The position numbers were made by a program, and so were the translations under genes. The notes beneath the pieces were generated by a model, which had not been told where the DNA came from, did not search any database, and worked only from the letters and a program-made list of their open reading frames with translations. This document shows, one piece after another, positions 8,492-15,158 of a stretch of DNA of 42,534 nucleotides (within the stretch, counting starts at the first letter, position 1; every line of letters starts with the position of its first letter). Where the stretch lies: positions 1-42,534 of the forward strand of contig JANYKU010000035.1 in NCBI GenBank assembly GCA_025358075.1, read 5' to 3'. The stretch is from Ilumatobacteraceae bacterium (lineage in GTDB: Bacteria; Actinomycetota; Acidimicrobiia; Acidimicrobiales; Ilumatobacteraceae).

Positions 8492-8979
8492 CAGCTGACG
8501 TCGATCGGATCGGCCGGCGGTCCATCGCGCAGCAGCATCTCGAGCAAGGCGTGCAGTCGCTTCGGCACGAAGTAGCACTCGCTGGCGGCGATCCCGTCGA
8601 TCGTCCACCAGCGCAGTTCGTGGACGAACTCGGCGTTCATCTGCTCCCACGACAGTCGTGGCTGTGCATCGAATGACGCGCACTCGACCAGATGGATGCG
8701 TTCGCGCTGACCGTCGAACTCGCCGTTGAGGAACGGCACGATGTGCAGCCGATGCCAGATCTGCGGCCCGATCGTCGCATCGACCAGCCCGACCTCTTCT
8801 TCCAGCTCGCGGCGCAGCGCTTCGAGATGGTCCTCGCCGGGCTCGAGCCCACCACCGGGGAGCGCCCAGCGAGTCGCCGACGGGAACTCGAAGCGCACGA
8901 GCAACACCCGTCGGTCGTCGGCGAGGAGCAGCGCGCGCACTGCCTCGCGGATTCGCAGGCCGGCGGCATGGTCAGTCAT
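8491..8979 (-). CDS. Nudix hydrolase
   Basis: A 162-aa Nudix hydrolase that cleaves nucleoside diphosphates linked to another moiety with Mg2+. The Nudix box is complete: GGLEPGEDHLEALRRELEEEVGL (G-x5-E-x7-RE-U-x-EE-x-G-U), near residues 42-64. The metal-binding glutamates in REL-EEE are present. The C-terminal extension has YFVPKRLHALLEML. The length is normal for an ADP-ribose pyrophosphatase/MutT-like member. Substrate is unknown. It is coupled by a TGATG overlap to the ASCH gene downstream, so the two may act on the same nucleotide or RNA process. Confidence 0.9.
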   Translation of the reverse strand: MTDHAAGLRIREAVRALLLADDRRVLLVRFEFPSATRWALPGGGLEPGEDHLEALRRELEEEVGLVDATIGPQIWHRLHIVPFLNGEFDGQRERIHLVECASFDAQPRLSWEQMNAEFVHELRWWTIDGIAASECYFVPKRLHALLEMLLRDGPPADPIDVS

Positions 8980-9021
8980 GGACTCGTCGATGGGATTCGT
9001 TGATGGGATCAGTCGAACAGA

Positions 9022-9318
9022 TCAGTCGCTCGGCGAATCGCCGAGGCCATCGTTGAACATCTTGTACATCTCGTACACGCTCTTGCACGCCTCGCACAGC
9101 GGCAGCTGCTTCGGGTCACGCGACGGAACCCATACATGACCGCACAAGGCCTCGAGGGCAGTGCCGTAGATGCGAGCCTCGAGAACCTTCGCCGCGGCGC
9201 TCTCGCCGGGCTCGGTCTTGACGATGTGGGCCGCTAGTGGCTCACCGGTCTCGAGGTCGTAATCGAGGTCGGTGATCGTCTTGGTGATGGTTCCGCGTCG
9301 GGGCTGCAGCTCGCTCAC
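9022..9318 (-). CDS. DUF3039 family protein
   Basis: A 98-aa protein from a GTG at 9318. The second half has CGHVWVPSRDPKQLPLCEACKSVYE, a C-x15-C-x2-C arrangement that could bind zinc. This is the hallmark of DUF3039, a small family nearly confined to actinobacteria, where it is broadly conserved and of unknown function. It lies 42 bp upstream of the Nudix gene on the same strand. Nothing unusual in composition. Confidence 0.85.
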   Translation of the reverse strand: MSELQPRRGTITKTITDLDYDLETGEPLAAHIVKTEPGESAAAKVLEARIYGTALEALCGHVWVPSRDPKQLPLCEACKSVYEMYKMFNDGLGDSPSD

Positions 9319-9366
9319 GGGTGCAAGTCAACCATCCGACGCAAGCGATTCACCAGCGCTGCCCCA

Positions 9367-9999
9367 TCAGCGCAGCGTGGCCAGTTCGGCCTCGATGTTG
9401 GCCCGCGCCCGATGCTCCACCTCGGCGCGCATGTAGTCGGTGGCAAAGATCTGTGGTCGATCGAGAAACCCCTGCAGCACGCGACCCCGTCCCGTGCGCC
9501 AGCGATCGTCGTCGACGAAGTAGTACTCGGCCCTCACCCCGTTGACATAGGCCTGATAGCTGTGCGGCTCCGCCCCGAGAATGGCCAGATCGGCGTCGAG
9601 AAGGAATTGTGTGTCTGCAATGACTGAACCCGCCGTTGGGCTGTGGCCGGCCGTGGCAACGATCAATGCCTTGACCAATGCGCATCGTTCGACCGACCAG
9701 CCCAGCTCGACGAGATCGCCTGCGGCGAGTGCCGCGCTGCGCAACTCGTTGTCGTCGGACCGCGGGTCATAGATCGCGTCGTGGTACAGCGCCGCAGCGA
9801 CGAGCTCGGCGGAGGGCTGACATGCCGACATCGCGGCCACGTCATGCACGTTGCGGACCACCATCATGATGTGCGTCGCGGTGTGGTAGTACCGATGTGG
9901 CTCGGAGTACCTGATCATCAAGGCGTCGACGTAGCGGTCGTGGTCATGCCCGACCGCATGTCTCCATGCCCTCCGGATCTCGATCTCCGGTTGTGTCAT
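9367..9999 (-). CDS. HD-domain metal-dependent hydrolase-like protein
   Basis: A 210-aa helical protein with HD-superfamily metal motifs. YSEPHRYYHTATHI (residues about 31-44) gives the first His, ALYHDAIYDPRSDDNE gives the HD doublet near residue 73, and LLDADLAILG near residue 132 gives the late Asp. This pattern is that of the predicted HD phosphohydrolases sometimes misnamed NMDA-receptor-like proteins. It is probably a nucleotidase or phosphohydrolase. The ATG at 9999 is 7 nt from a TAACCT -10 box, so a leaderless message is likely. It is divergent from the DUF4031 gene, with only 20 bp between the starts. Confidence 0.8.
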   Translation of the reverse strand: MTQPEIEIRRAWRHAVGHDHDRYVDALMIRYSEPHRYYHTATHIMMVVRNVHDVAAMSACQPSAELVAAALYHDAIYDPRSDDNELRSAALAAGDLVELGWSVERCALVKALIVATAGHSPTAGSVIADTQFLLDADLAILGAEPHSYQAYVNGVRAEYYFVDDDRWRTGRGRVLQGFLDRPQIFATDYMRAEVEHRARANIEAELATLR

Positions 10000-10006
10000 C
10001 GAGATC

Positions 10007-10012
10007 AGGTTA
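10007..10012 (-). promoter_or_regulatory. -10 box TAACCT, leaderless start of HD gene
   Basis: On the minus strand TAACCT (TAnnnT class) ends 7 nt before the ATG at 9999, which places the transcription start at or next to the start codon. Confidence 0.5.
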
Positions 10013-10019
10013 CGGCACA

Positions 10020-10307
10020 GTGGCGAGCGTGGCGGTGCTGATCGACGAGCCGATCTGGTGGTTCAAGGGCCGTCGTTGGTCACATCTGGTCAGCGATGCG
10101 AGCTATGACGAGCTCCACGAGTTCGCCGAGCGAGCAGGGATCCCGCGCCGCGGGTTTCACGGCGACCACTACGACATCCCGGAGGAACATTTTGCCGAAC
10201 TGGTGAGCGCCGGGGCCGCCGTGACGCCGAGCCGCGACTTGTTGCGCAGGATGCGCGCCGGGGGCCTGCGGTTGAGCCCTGCGGAACGGCGGGCCCGGCG
10301 CGAGTGA
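10020..10307 (+). CDS. DUF4031 family protein
   Basis: A 95-aa protein with AVLIDEPIWWFKGRRWSHLVSD, then ELHEFAERAGIPRRGFHGDHYDIPE and a basic C-terminus (RLSPAERRARRE). This is the DUF4031 pattern, small actinobacterial proteins with a W-x2-HLVSD motif and a conserved GD-x-YD. Function is unknown. The start is a GTG at 10020, or a GTG at 10029 that puts the first strand nearer the usual position. It ends 1 bp before the stop of the convergent RadC-like gene. Confidence 0.8.
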   Translation: MASVAVLIDEPIWWFKGRRWSHLVSDASYDELHEFAERAGIPRRGFHGDHYDIPEEHFAELVSAGAAVTPSRDLLRRMRAGGLRLSPAERRARRE

Positions 10308-10308
10308 G

Positions 10309-10737
10309 TCACCATCGATCGGGCTCGCCGAGCAGCGCGCGGGGGCAGTCGACGCCGGCCGGACCGACGATGAACCACTCGACGAGCTCGATGCCCTGCG
10401 ATTCGGTGACGGCGTCGATCAGCTGCCACCGGTCGAGGTCACCCGGAAGCTGGCCGCCGTTCGGTCGAACGGTGGCCAGCACGACACCGCAGAGCGACGG
10501 CGAGCGGCTGGCCGCCAGGGCCATGCACTCGGCCACCGCCACGATCGAGTCGGGTTCGGTCGTGCCGCTGATGACAGTGATGGTGTTGCTGCAGTTGCAG
10601 TCGTCGAGGAAGAAGGCGATCGTCTCGGCTTCGAGCGGATGGCGAATCGCCATCGAGACGACTCGCAGTGCCTCGAGCGAGGTGCGGATCGGCTCGCCGG
10701 CGATCGGCAGGGGCGGGCGGGTAGGAGAACGCGGCAT
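10309..10737 (-). CDS. RadC/JAB-like protein lacking the metal-binding histidines
   Basis: 142 aa from the ATG at 10737, which has a GGAGG ribosome-binding site 6 nt upstream (10744-10748). The layout follows RadC/MPN(JAB) domains: ETIAFFLDDCN strand, SGTTEPDSIVAVAECMALAA helix, VVLATVRPNGGQLPGDLDRW and EWFIVGPAG. The canonical RadC metal site A-H-N-H-P-S-G-x3-P-S-D-x-D is replaced by A-T-V-R-P-N-G-x3-P-G-D-x-D. The Pro, Gly and Asp positions are kept, and both histidines are lost. This suggests a catalytically dead JAB fold. The fold assignment is my inference from motif order. Confidence 0.55.
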   Translation of the reverse strand: MPRSPTRPPLPIAGEPIRTSLEALRVVSMAIRHPLEAETIAFFLDDCNCSNTITVISGTTEPDSIVAVAECMALAASRSPSLCGVVLATVRPNGGQLPGDLDRWQLIDAVTESQGIELVEWFIVGPAGVDCPRALLGEPDRW

Positions 10738-10824
10738 CTGGTGCCTCCGATGACGTGACAGTGTTCTGTCGCTGGTGCTCGGGGGAAGCCGCAGGGTCAT
10801 GGTACGACAGGGGTGTCATACGGA

Positions 10825-10830
10825 TAGGGT
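10825..10830 (+). promoter_or_regulatory. -10 box TAGGGT of the ArsC-like selenoprotein gene
   Basis: TAGGGT ends 6 nt before the ATG at 10837, the spacing of a leaderless actinobacterial transcript. A CGACA near 10805 is a weak -35 candidate. The same TAGGGT-N6-start layout is seen for the IclR gene at 35499. Confidence 0.5.
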
Positions 10831-10836
10831 TGCCCG

Positions 10837-11193
10837 ATGGCCGACGTCACGATCTACCACAACGTCTACTGAAACTCCTCGCTCAATGCCGTGAGCATTG
10901 CTGAGGGACTGGGCGTCGATTTCGACACCGTGCTGTACATCAAGACTCCGCCCGACGAAGCCACCTTGCGAGCCATCATCGCCAAGCTCGAGGATCCGGT
11001 CACCGACCTCGTTCGCCGCGACAGCTTGTGGAAGAAGCTCGGCCTCACCGAAGCAGATGTGGTCACCGAAGACCAGGTCGTCGCCGTGCTGCTCAAGCAC
11101 AAGCAACTCCTGCAGCGACCGTTGGTCGTCACCAAGAAGCGGGCGATCATCGGCCGACCGAAGGATCGCGTGCGCCAACTCCTCCAGCGCTAG
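10837..11193 (+). CDS. ArsC-like (arsenate reductase family) selenoprotein, UGA = Sec12
   Basis: A 118-aa thioredoxin-fold protein of the ArsC/Spx family if the in-frame TGA at 10870-10872 is read as selenocysteine. The start MADVTIYHNVY lies in frame before the TGA, and the rest follows without a break. Using plasmid R773 ArsC numbering, His8, Sec12 (Cys12 in ArsC), Arg60 (LVRRD), Arg94 (LLQRPLVVT) and Arg107 (IIGRP) all fall at the same residue numbers. YIKTPPDEATL also matches ArsC. The UGA thus replaces the catalytic cysteine that attacks arsenate. A hairpin meeting bacterial SECIS rules follows at once. A shorter product from a GTG at 10891 would lack the active site. The stop shares CTAG with the convergent GlsB gene. 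No sel genes are in the window. Confidence 0.8.
10876..10907 (+). promoter_or_regulatory. Bacterial SECIS element after UGA 10870-10872
   Basis: The hairpin has lower stem TCCTC (10876-10880) with GAGGG (10903-10907), internal loop GCT/CT, upper stem CAATGC (10884-10889) with GCATTG (10895-10900), and apical loop CGTGA (10890-10894). The apical loop begins 17 nt after the UGA, and a G, followed by U, is the second loop base. Known bSECIS rules ask for 16-37 nt from UGA to loop, a loop of 3-14 nt and a G among the first two loop bases. All are met. Confidence 0.75.
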
Positions 11194-11465
11194 CGGCGCC
11201 GTCGACCGAGGCGACGACCGCGGCTGCTGATGGCCTGCAACACCAGCAACAACAGGATCGCCCCCAGCGCGGCAACGAGCGTCGAGCGCAGACTGAAGGT
11301 CTTGATGCCCTCGTGGCCGCTGGCGTGCATCAGCCATCCGCCGATCAACGCCCCGAGCACGCCGACGGCGATGGTGTAGAGGCAGCCACTGCGGTCGTCG
11401 CGGACGATCCAGCGGGCCAGCAGACCGGCGATCAGTCCGACGAGGATCCAGGCCACGATGTTCAT
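11190..11465 (-). CDS. GlsB/YeaQ/YmgE family membrane protein
   Basis: A 91-aa integral membrane protein of the transglycosylase-associated (GlsB/YeaQ/YmgE) family. Three hydrophobic segments are visible: NIVAWILVGLIAGLLARWIV, LYTIAVGVLGALIGGWLM with the family's GxxGA-IGGWL pattern, and LVAALGAILLLLVLQAI. A basic tail follows. Family members are small stress-associated membrane proteins of unknown mechanism. A TAGAGT -10 box lies 9 nt before the ATG. The stop shares a CTAG with the stop of the selenoprotein gene. Confidence 0.88.
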   Translation of the reverse strand: MNIVAWILVGLIAGLLARWIVRDDRSGCLYTIAVGVLGALIGGWLMHASGHEGIKTFSLRSTLVAALGAILLLLVLQAISSRGRRLGRRRR

Positions 11466-11503
11466 GCGCGACCCACTCTACGACGCGAGTTCTGCTTCGA
11501 CGA

Positions 11504-12235
11504 TCACGACTGCTGCAGCACGATGATGAACTCGAGGTCGCCGTGATCCTTCGTGGAGATGGTCGCGAACGATGGGTTCGGGATCCCGTAGTCGGCGAAC
11601 AAGATCGGGATCGTGCCGAGGACTCCGATCTTGCCGTTCTTCCTCATCGCCACAAGATCGAAGGTGACCGGCTTGGTCGTTCCATGCAGGGTGAGATCGC
11701 CCGTCGCCGCGACCTGCGCGGTCTTGCCGTCTGCAGGCACCGACGCGAATTCGATCGGCGTAGTGATGTTGAACGTTGCAGTCGGGAACTTGGCGACCTC
11801 CATGACGCGACCGCGGAACTGCTCGTCGCGCCGCGACTCGTCGCTAATGAAGGACGTCGTGTCGACAGTGAACCCGGCTGCCCTGACCTGCTTGCCCTCG
11901 ATCGTGACGTTGCCGGTGATCTTGTTGGTCCCGCCGACGGCGGTGCTGGCGAAACCGTTGATGCTCTCGTCGACCCGGTAGCGGATCAGTGATGTCGAGA
12001 CGGCCCGCCACACGCCGGTGAGGTCGTTGGCGGCGCGGGGCGGCGTGTTCGCGGCGGTTGTGCTCGGACCGGAATCGGTTGGCGGTACCGGTTTGTCGAG
12101 CGCGTTGGCGAGGTCGGTTGTCGAACTCGTGGCCGGCGCCTTGTTGATGACCTTGGCGTAGAACCACGAGCCGCCAACGACGAGAGCGATGACGACCACC
12201 AGGGCTCCGACGATTTTCTTCCAGTGGCGCTTCAT
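11504..12235 (-). CDS. Membrane-anchored YceI family protein
   Basis: 243 aa. Residues 5-27 (KKIVGALVVVIALVVGGSWFYA) form one N-terminal membrane anchor. A Ser/Thr/Pro-rich linker runs to about residue 75. The YceI lipocalin-like barrel then begins (GVWRAVSTSLIRYRVDESING) and continues through FRGRVMEVAKFPTATFNITTP and TGDLTLHGTTKPVTFDLVA, which is the family signature. YceI proteins bind long isoprenoid or fatty-acid-like ligands, and the barrel would lie outside the membrane. It is divergent from pepA, with 97 bp between. The ligand is unknown. Confidence 0.88.
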   Translation of the reverse strand: MKRHWKKIVGALVVVIALVVGGSWFYAKVINKAPATSSTTDLANALDKPVPPTDSGPSTTAANTPPRAANDLTGVWRAVSTSLIRYRVDESINGFASTAVGGTNKITGNVTIEGKQVRAAGFTVDTTSFISDESRRDEQFRGRVMEVAKFPTATFNITTPIEFASVPADGKTAQVAATGDLTLHGTTKPVTFDLVAMRKNGKIGVLGTIPILFADYGIPNPSFATISTKDHGDLEFIIVLQQS

Positions 12236-12332
12236 GAAAGTCCTATGCAGCGAGGGGCGACGTGGTCTCGAAGATCATGACACCACCGACGAGTTCGTGG
12301 CAGTCACCAGGGTTTACGCCAGACTGTCGAGC

Positions 12333-13775
12333 ATGACCGTCAACGTCCACCTCGCCCGAGCCGCGCCGCGCACCGCAGAGACGATCGGCGTGCCGGTCGC
12401 CGCCAGCGGAGCGGTACCCCGGAGTTTGGGTCTCAGTCGGGCTGCGCTCGCCGCCCACGGCTTCGAGGGCAAGCCGGGGCAAACGCTGCTGCTGCCATCC
12501 GCCACCGGCCCGTCGCACATCGCCGTGGGGATCGGAGACGACAGGCCAACGGCGGCAATCCTGCGCAACGCGGCCGGGGCAATGGTGCGTGCCGCTGGCA
12601 AGCGCACGTCGATCGCCACGTCACTTGCCGATCTCGAAGGCATCGATGCGGCGACCGCCGCTCAGGCCGTGGTGGAGGGGGCGCTGCTCGCCGCCTACCG
12701 CTATCACGGTCTCAAGAGCGAGCCGGCTTCCGAAGGCCTGCAGGAGTTGACGCTCGTGGTCGGCGATCGGCGTTCGTCAGGCGCCAAGCTCGGCGCCGAT
12801 CGCGGCTCGGTGACCGCGGCCGCGGCACGACTGGCAAGGGACCTGGCCAACACCCCGCCGGCGCACCTCACGGCACGAATGATCGCCGACAAGGCGGTCG
12901 AGGTCGCCGCAGCCAGTGGCCTCGGTGTCGAAGTGTTCAACAAGGACCAGCTCGCCGCGATGGGTTGCGGGGGCATGATCGGCGTCAACAAGGGCAGCAC
13001 CGAGCCGCCTCGCATGGTCCGCCTCACGTACACCCCGCGCAACCCGCGTGGCCATTTGGTGTTGGTCGGCAAGGGGGTCATGTACGACTCGGGTGGCATC
13101 AGTCTGAAGCCCAGCGACGGCATGCACGCGATGATGAAGATGGACATGAGCGGCGCCGCGGCCGTGCTTGCGGCGATGAGCAGTCTCAAAGCGCTGAGGT
13201 GCAAGTCACAGGTGACGGGCTACCTGATGTGCACCGACAACATGCCGTCGGGCAGCGCACTCAAACTCGGTGACGTCTTGAAGTTTCGCAATGGCAAGAC
13301 CGCCGAGATCCACAACACCGACGCCGAGGGCCGCTTGGTGCTGGCCGACGGATTGTCGCTCGGTGTCGAGGCCAAGCCCGATGCCATCGTCGACATTGCC
13401 ACATTGACTGGGTCCTGCATCGCCGCGCTCGGCCTGAAGATGGCAGGGGTCTTCGGCAACGATCAGCCGTTCATCGAGCGGGTCAAGCATGCGGCTGTCG
13501 ACGCCGACGAGGCGATCTGGCAGCTGCCGCTCGAGCGCAACTACCGCAAGCTGCTCGATAGCAACGTGGCCGACATGAAGAACGTCGGCGGTCCCTACGG
13601 CGGCGCGATCCTGGCTGCGTTGTTCCTCAGCGAGTTCGTCGGCGATACGCCCTGGGCGCACCTCGACATCGCCGGCCCGATGAACTCCGAATCCGACGAC
13701 GGCTGGTTGTCGCGTGGCGCCTCCGGTTTCGGCACGCGCTTGTTGATCCAACTGGCGCTCGACTTCGCCGCCTGA
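12333..13775 (+). CDS. pepA: Leucyl aminopeptidase (M17 family)
   Basis: A 480-aa cytosolic cytosol-aminopeptidase that removes N-terminal residues from peptides using two metal ions. The catalytic C-terminal domain has VGKGVMYDSGGISLKPSDGMHAMMKMDMSGAA (metal-binding Lys, Asp, Asp) near residues 246-276 and the signature NTDAEGRL with its Asp and Glu ligands near residues 329-336. The ATG at 12333 gives a normal-length N-terminal domain. An in-frame start 144 nt upstream would add residues unlike the family. Downstream, 12 bp away, lies the sugar isomerase on the same strand. Confidence 0.93.
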   Translation: MTVNVHLARAAPRTAETIGVPVAASGAVPRSLGLSRAALAAHGFEGKPGQTLLLPSATGPSHIAVGIGDDRPTAAILRNAAGAMVRAAGKRTSIATSLADLEGIDAATAAQAVVEGALLAAYRYHGLKSEPASEGLQELTLVVGDRRSSGAKLGADRGSVTAAAARLARDLANTPPAHLTARMIADKAVEVAAASGLGVEVFNKDQLAAMGCGGMIGVNKGSTEPPRMVRLTYTPRNPRGHLVLVGKGVMYDSGGISLKPSDGMHAMMKMDMSGAAAVLAAMSSLKALRCKSQVTGYLMCTDNMPSGSALKLGDVLKFRNGKTAEIHNTDAEGRLVLADGLSLGVEAKPDAIVDIATLTGSCIAALGLKMAGVFGNDQPFIERVKHAAVDADEAIWQLPLERNYRKLLDSNVADMKNVGGPYGGAILAALFLSEFVGDTPWAHLDIAGPMNSESDDGWLSRGASGFGTRLLIQLALDFAA

Positions 13776-13787
13776 TCGGGAGACCGC

Positions 13788-14663
13788 ATGCGCCTTTCTT
13801 GTGGCAATGGTGCGTTCCCGTTGCTGTCGGTCGAGCAGTCGATCCGGCTCACTGGGCTGCTGGAGTTCGATGGCTTCGATCTGGTCGTGATGGGCAACAG
13901 CGCGCACATCAGGCCGGAGGACATCGCTCACGATCTCAGCGGTTGGGCAGCCGGCATCAAGTGTCTGGTCGACGCTGAGGGCCTCGAGATGGCCGACGTC
14001 TTCTGTGTGCCGTGGACCGACTTCACGACGATGGCCCCCAACAATCCCGACGAATCCGAACGTGCTCGCGGCCGCCAGCTCTTCCGGCAGATGCTCGACC
14101 TCGCCTCGGCGCTCGGCGCGCCAGGGATCACGATGCTCCCCGGCATCGACTGGTCGCACGAGAGCCACGACGAGTCACTGGTCAGGGCGGCCGATGAGCT
14201 GCAGGTGCGAGCAAATGAAGCCGCCGATCGCGGCCTCGGCTTCTCCATCGAACCTCACCTCGGTTCGGTTTGCCACGACCCCGCCGACGTGCTGCGCCTG
14301 TGCGAGCTCGCACCGGCGCTCAGATTGACGCTCGATTACACCCACTTCGTCTCGCAGGGCGTCGCTGAGGTCGACATCGAACCCCTCGCCCCCTTCGCCC
14401 GATACGTGCAGACACGTGGTGTCGCCATCGACCGATTGCAGGCGCCGCTGAAGGACACGTCCCTCGACTTCGAGCGAATGGTCGACGTCTTGGCCGCTGC
14501 CGGTTACGACGGGTTCATCAACGTCGAATACGTATGGGTCGACTGGAAGCGGCTGAACGAGGTCGACGTGCTGTCGGAGACGATCATGCTCCGCGATCGC
14601 CTCAACGCGAAGTTCCGCGGCGAGGCGTGGAGCTACCCCGGCCCGACCGGCATCACCGAGTGA
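13788..14663 (+). CDS. Sugar phosphate isomerase/epimerase-like TIM barrel protein
   Basis: A 291-aa xylose-isomerase-like TIM-barrel protein (AP endonuclease 2 superfamily). Metal-site strands are visible: GFSIEPHLGSVCHDP (Glu), LRLTLDYTHFVSQG (Asp/His) and YDGFINVEYVW (Glu). LLEFDGFDLVVMG and LDLASALGAPGITMLPG are typical early barrel strands. Such enzymes isomerise or epimerise sugars or hydroxyacids. The substrate is not predictable. It follows pepA closely and is followed by a repeated GC-rich hairpin in the convergent gap. Confidence 0.8.
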   Translation: MRLSCGNGAFPLLSVEQSIRLTGLLEFDGFDLVVMGNSAHIRPEDIAHDLSGWAAGIKCLVDAEGLEMADVFCVPWTDFTTMAPNNPDESERARGRQLFRQMLDLASALGAPGITMLPGIDWSHESHDESLVRAADELQVRANEAADRGLGFSIEPHLGSVCHDPADVLRLCELAPALRLTLDYTHFVSQGVAEVDIEPLAPFARYVQTRGVAIDRLQAPLKDTSLDFERMVDVLAAAGYDGFINVEYVWVDWKRLNEVDVLSETIMLRDRLNAKFRGEAWSYPGPTGITE

Positions 14664-14668
14664 GCCGA

Positions 14669-14725
14669 GACGTAGGTAGCAATTGTCCCCGCCTGAGGGG
14701 GCGGGACATCCGGTGCCTGCGTGGC
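14669..14725. repeat. Intergenic GC-rich palindromic repeat, copy 1
   Basis: The unit GACGTAGGTA...CCCCGCCTGAGGGGGCGGG...CCTGCGTG also occurs at 38592-38650. A 22-nt core (14684-14705) is identical in both. CCCGCC/GGCGGG folds to a hairpin with loop TGAGGG. It lies between two convergent stops, so it could act as a two-way terminator, though no T-tract follows. Nothing else is in the gap. Confidence 0.75.
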
Positions 14726-14738
14726 CGCGTGCCGAGCT

Positions 14739-15158
14739 TCAGTCGCGGTATGGGGCCCGGCCGGCGTCGATCGTGATCTTGCGTCGGGCGAACTTCCAGC
14801 GACCGTCCTCGCGCCGCAGGGTGTCCTCGTAGTGTCCGACGAGGCGCAGCTCCGGCAGCTCCCCCTCGACCGCCTGCACGTACGAGAACCGCGACATGGA
14901 GGTTGCGTCGTCGCCGTCGACCTCGATCAGCGGGTTGGCGTAGATGTGGAACCCGGCGTTGATCGGGCCGAGCACGTTGCCCAACATGGCGCGGATGTTC
15001 TCCGAGCCCGTTGCCGAGCCCAGCGGTGCGTCGAGCACGCCGTCGTGGGTGAACAGCGAGACGTACCCCTCGAAGTTCTTGCTGTCGAGGAAGAGCCCGT
15101 AACGAACGAGGAGATTGCGGATCTCCTCCGCCGAGTGCAGGTCGTCAGTGGTGTTCAT
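14739..15158 (-). CDS. SnoaL-like/NTF2-fold protein
   Basis: A 139-aa protein of the SnoaL/scytalone-dehydratase (NTF2-like) superfamily. The helix IRNLLVRYGLFLDSKNFEGYVSLFTHDGVLD, then YANPLIEVDGDDATSMSRFSYVQAV and YEDTLRREDGRWKFARRKI, give the usual cone-shaped alpha+beta barrel. Many members are isomerases, dehydratases or aromatic dioxygenase beta-like subunits. The role here is unknown. Its ATG lies inside the 3' end of the molybdenum hydroxylase gene (14-bp overlap), so it is co-translated with it. Confidence 0.82.
   Translation of the reverse strand: MNTTDDLHSAEEIRNLLVRYGLFLDSKNFEGYVSLFTHDGVLDAPLGSATGSENIRAMLGNVLGPINAGFHIYANPLIEVDGDDATSMSRFSYVQAVEGELPELRLVGHYEDTLRREDGRWKFARRKITIDAGRAPYRD

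Noticed and set aside
10757-10770. Near-palindrome GACAG-TGTT-CTGTC as a regulator site
   Set aside because: Single occurrence, no linked regulator, and short arms; mentioned only as context for the RadC-like gene.
10870-10872. The TGA in the ArsC-like gene as an ordinary nonsense mutation
   Set aside because: It falls exactly at catalytic Cys12, the frame before and after is conserved, and a rule-conforming bSECIS follows immediately. A random mutation would not bring the hairpin. Kept only as the alternative to be excluded.
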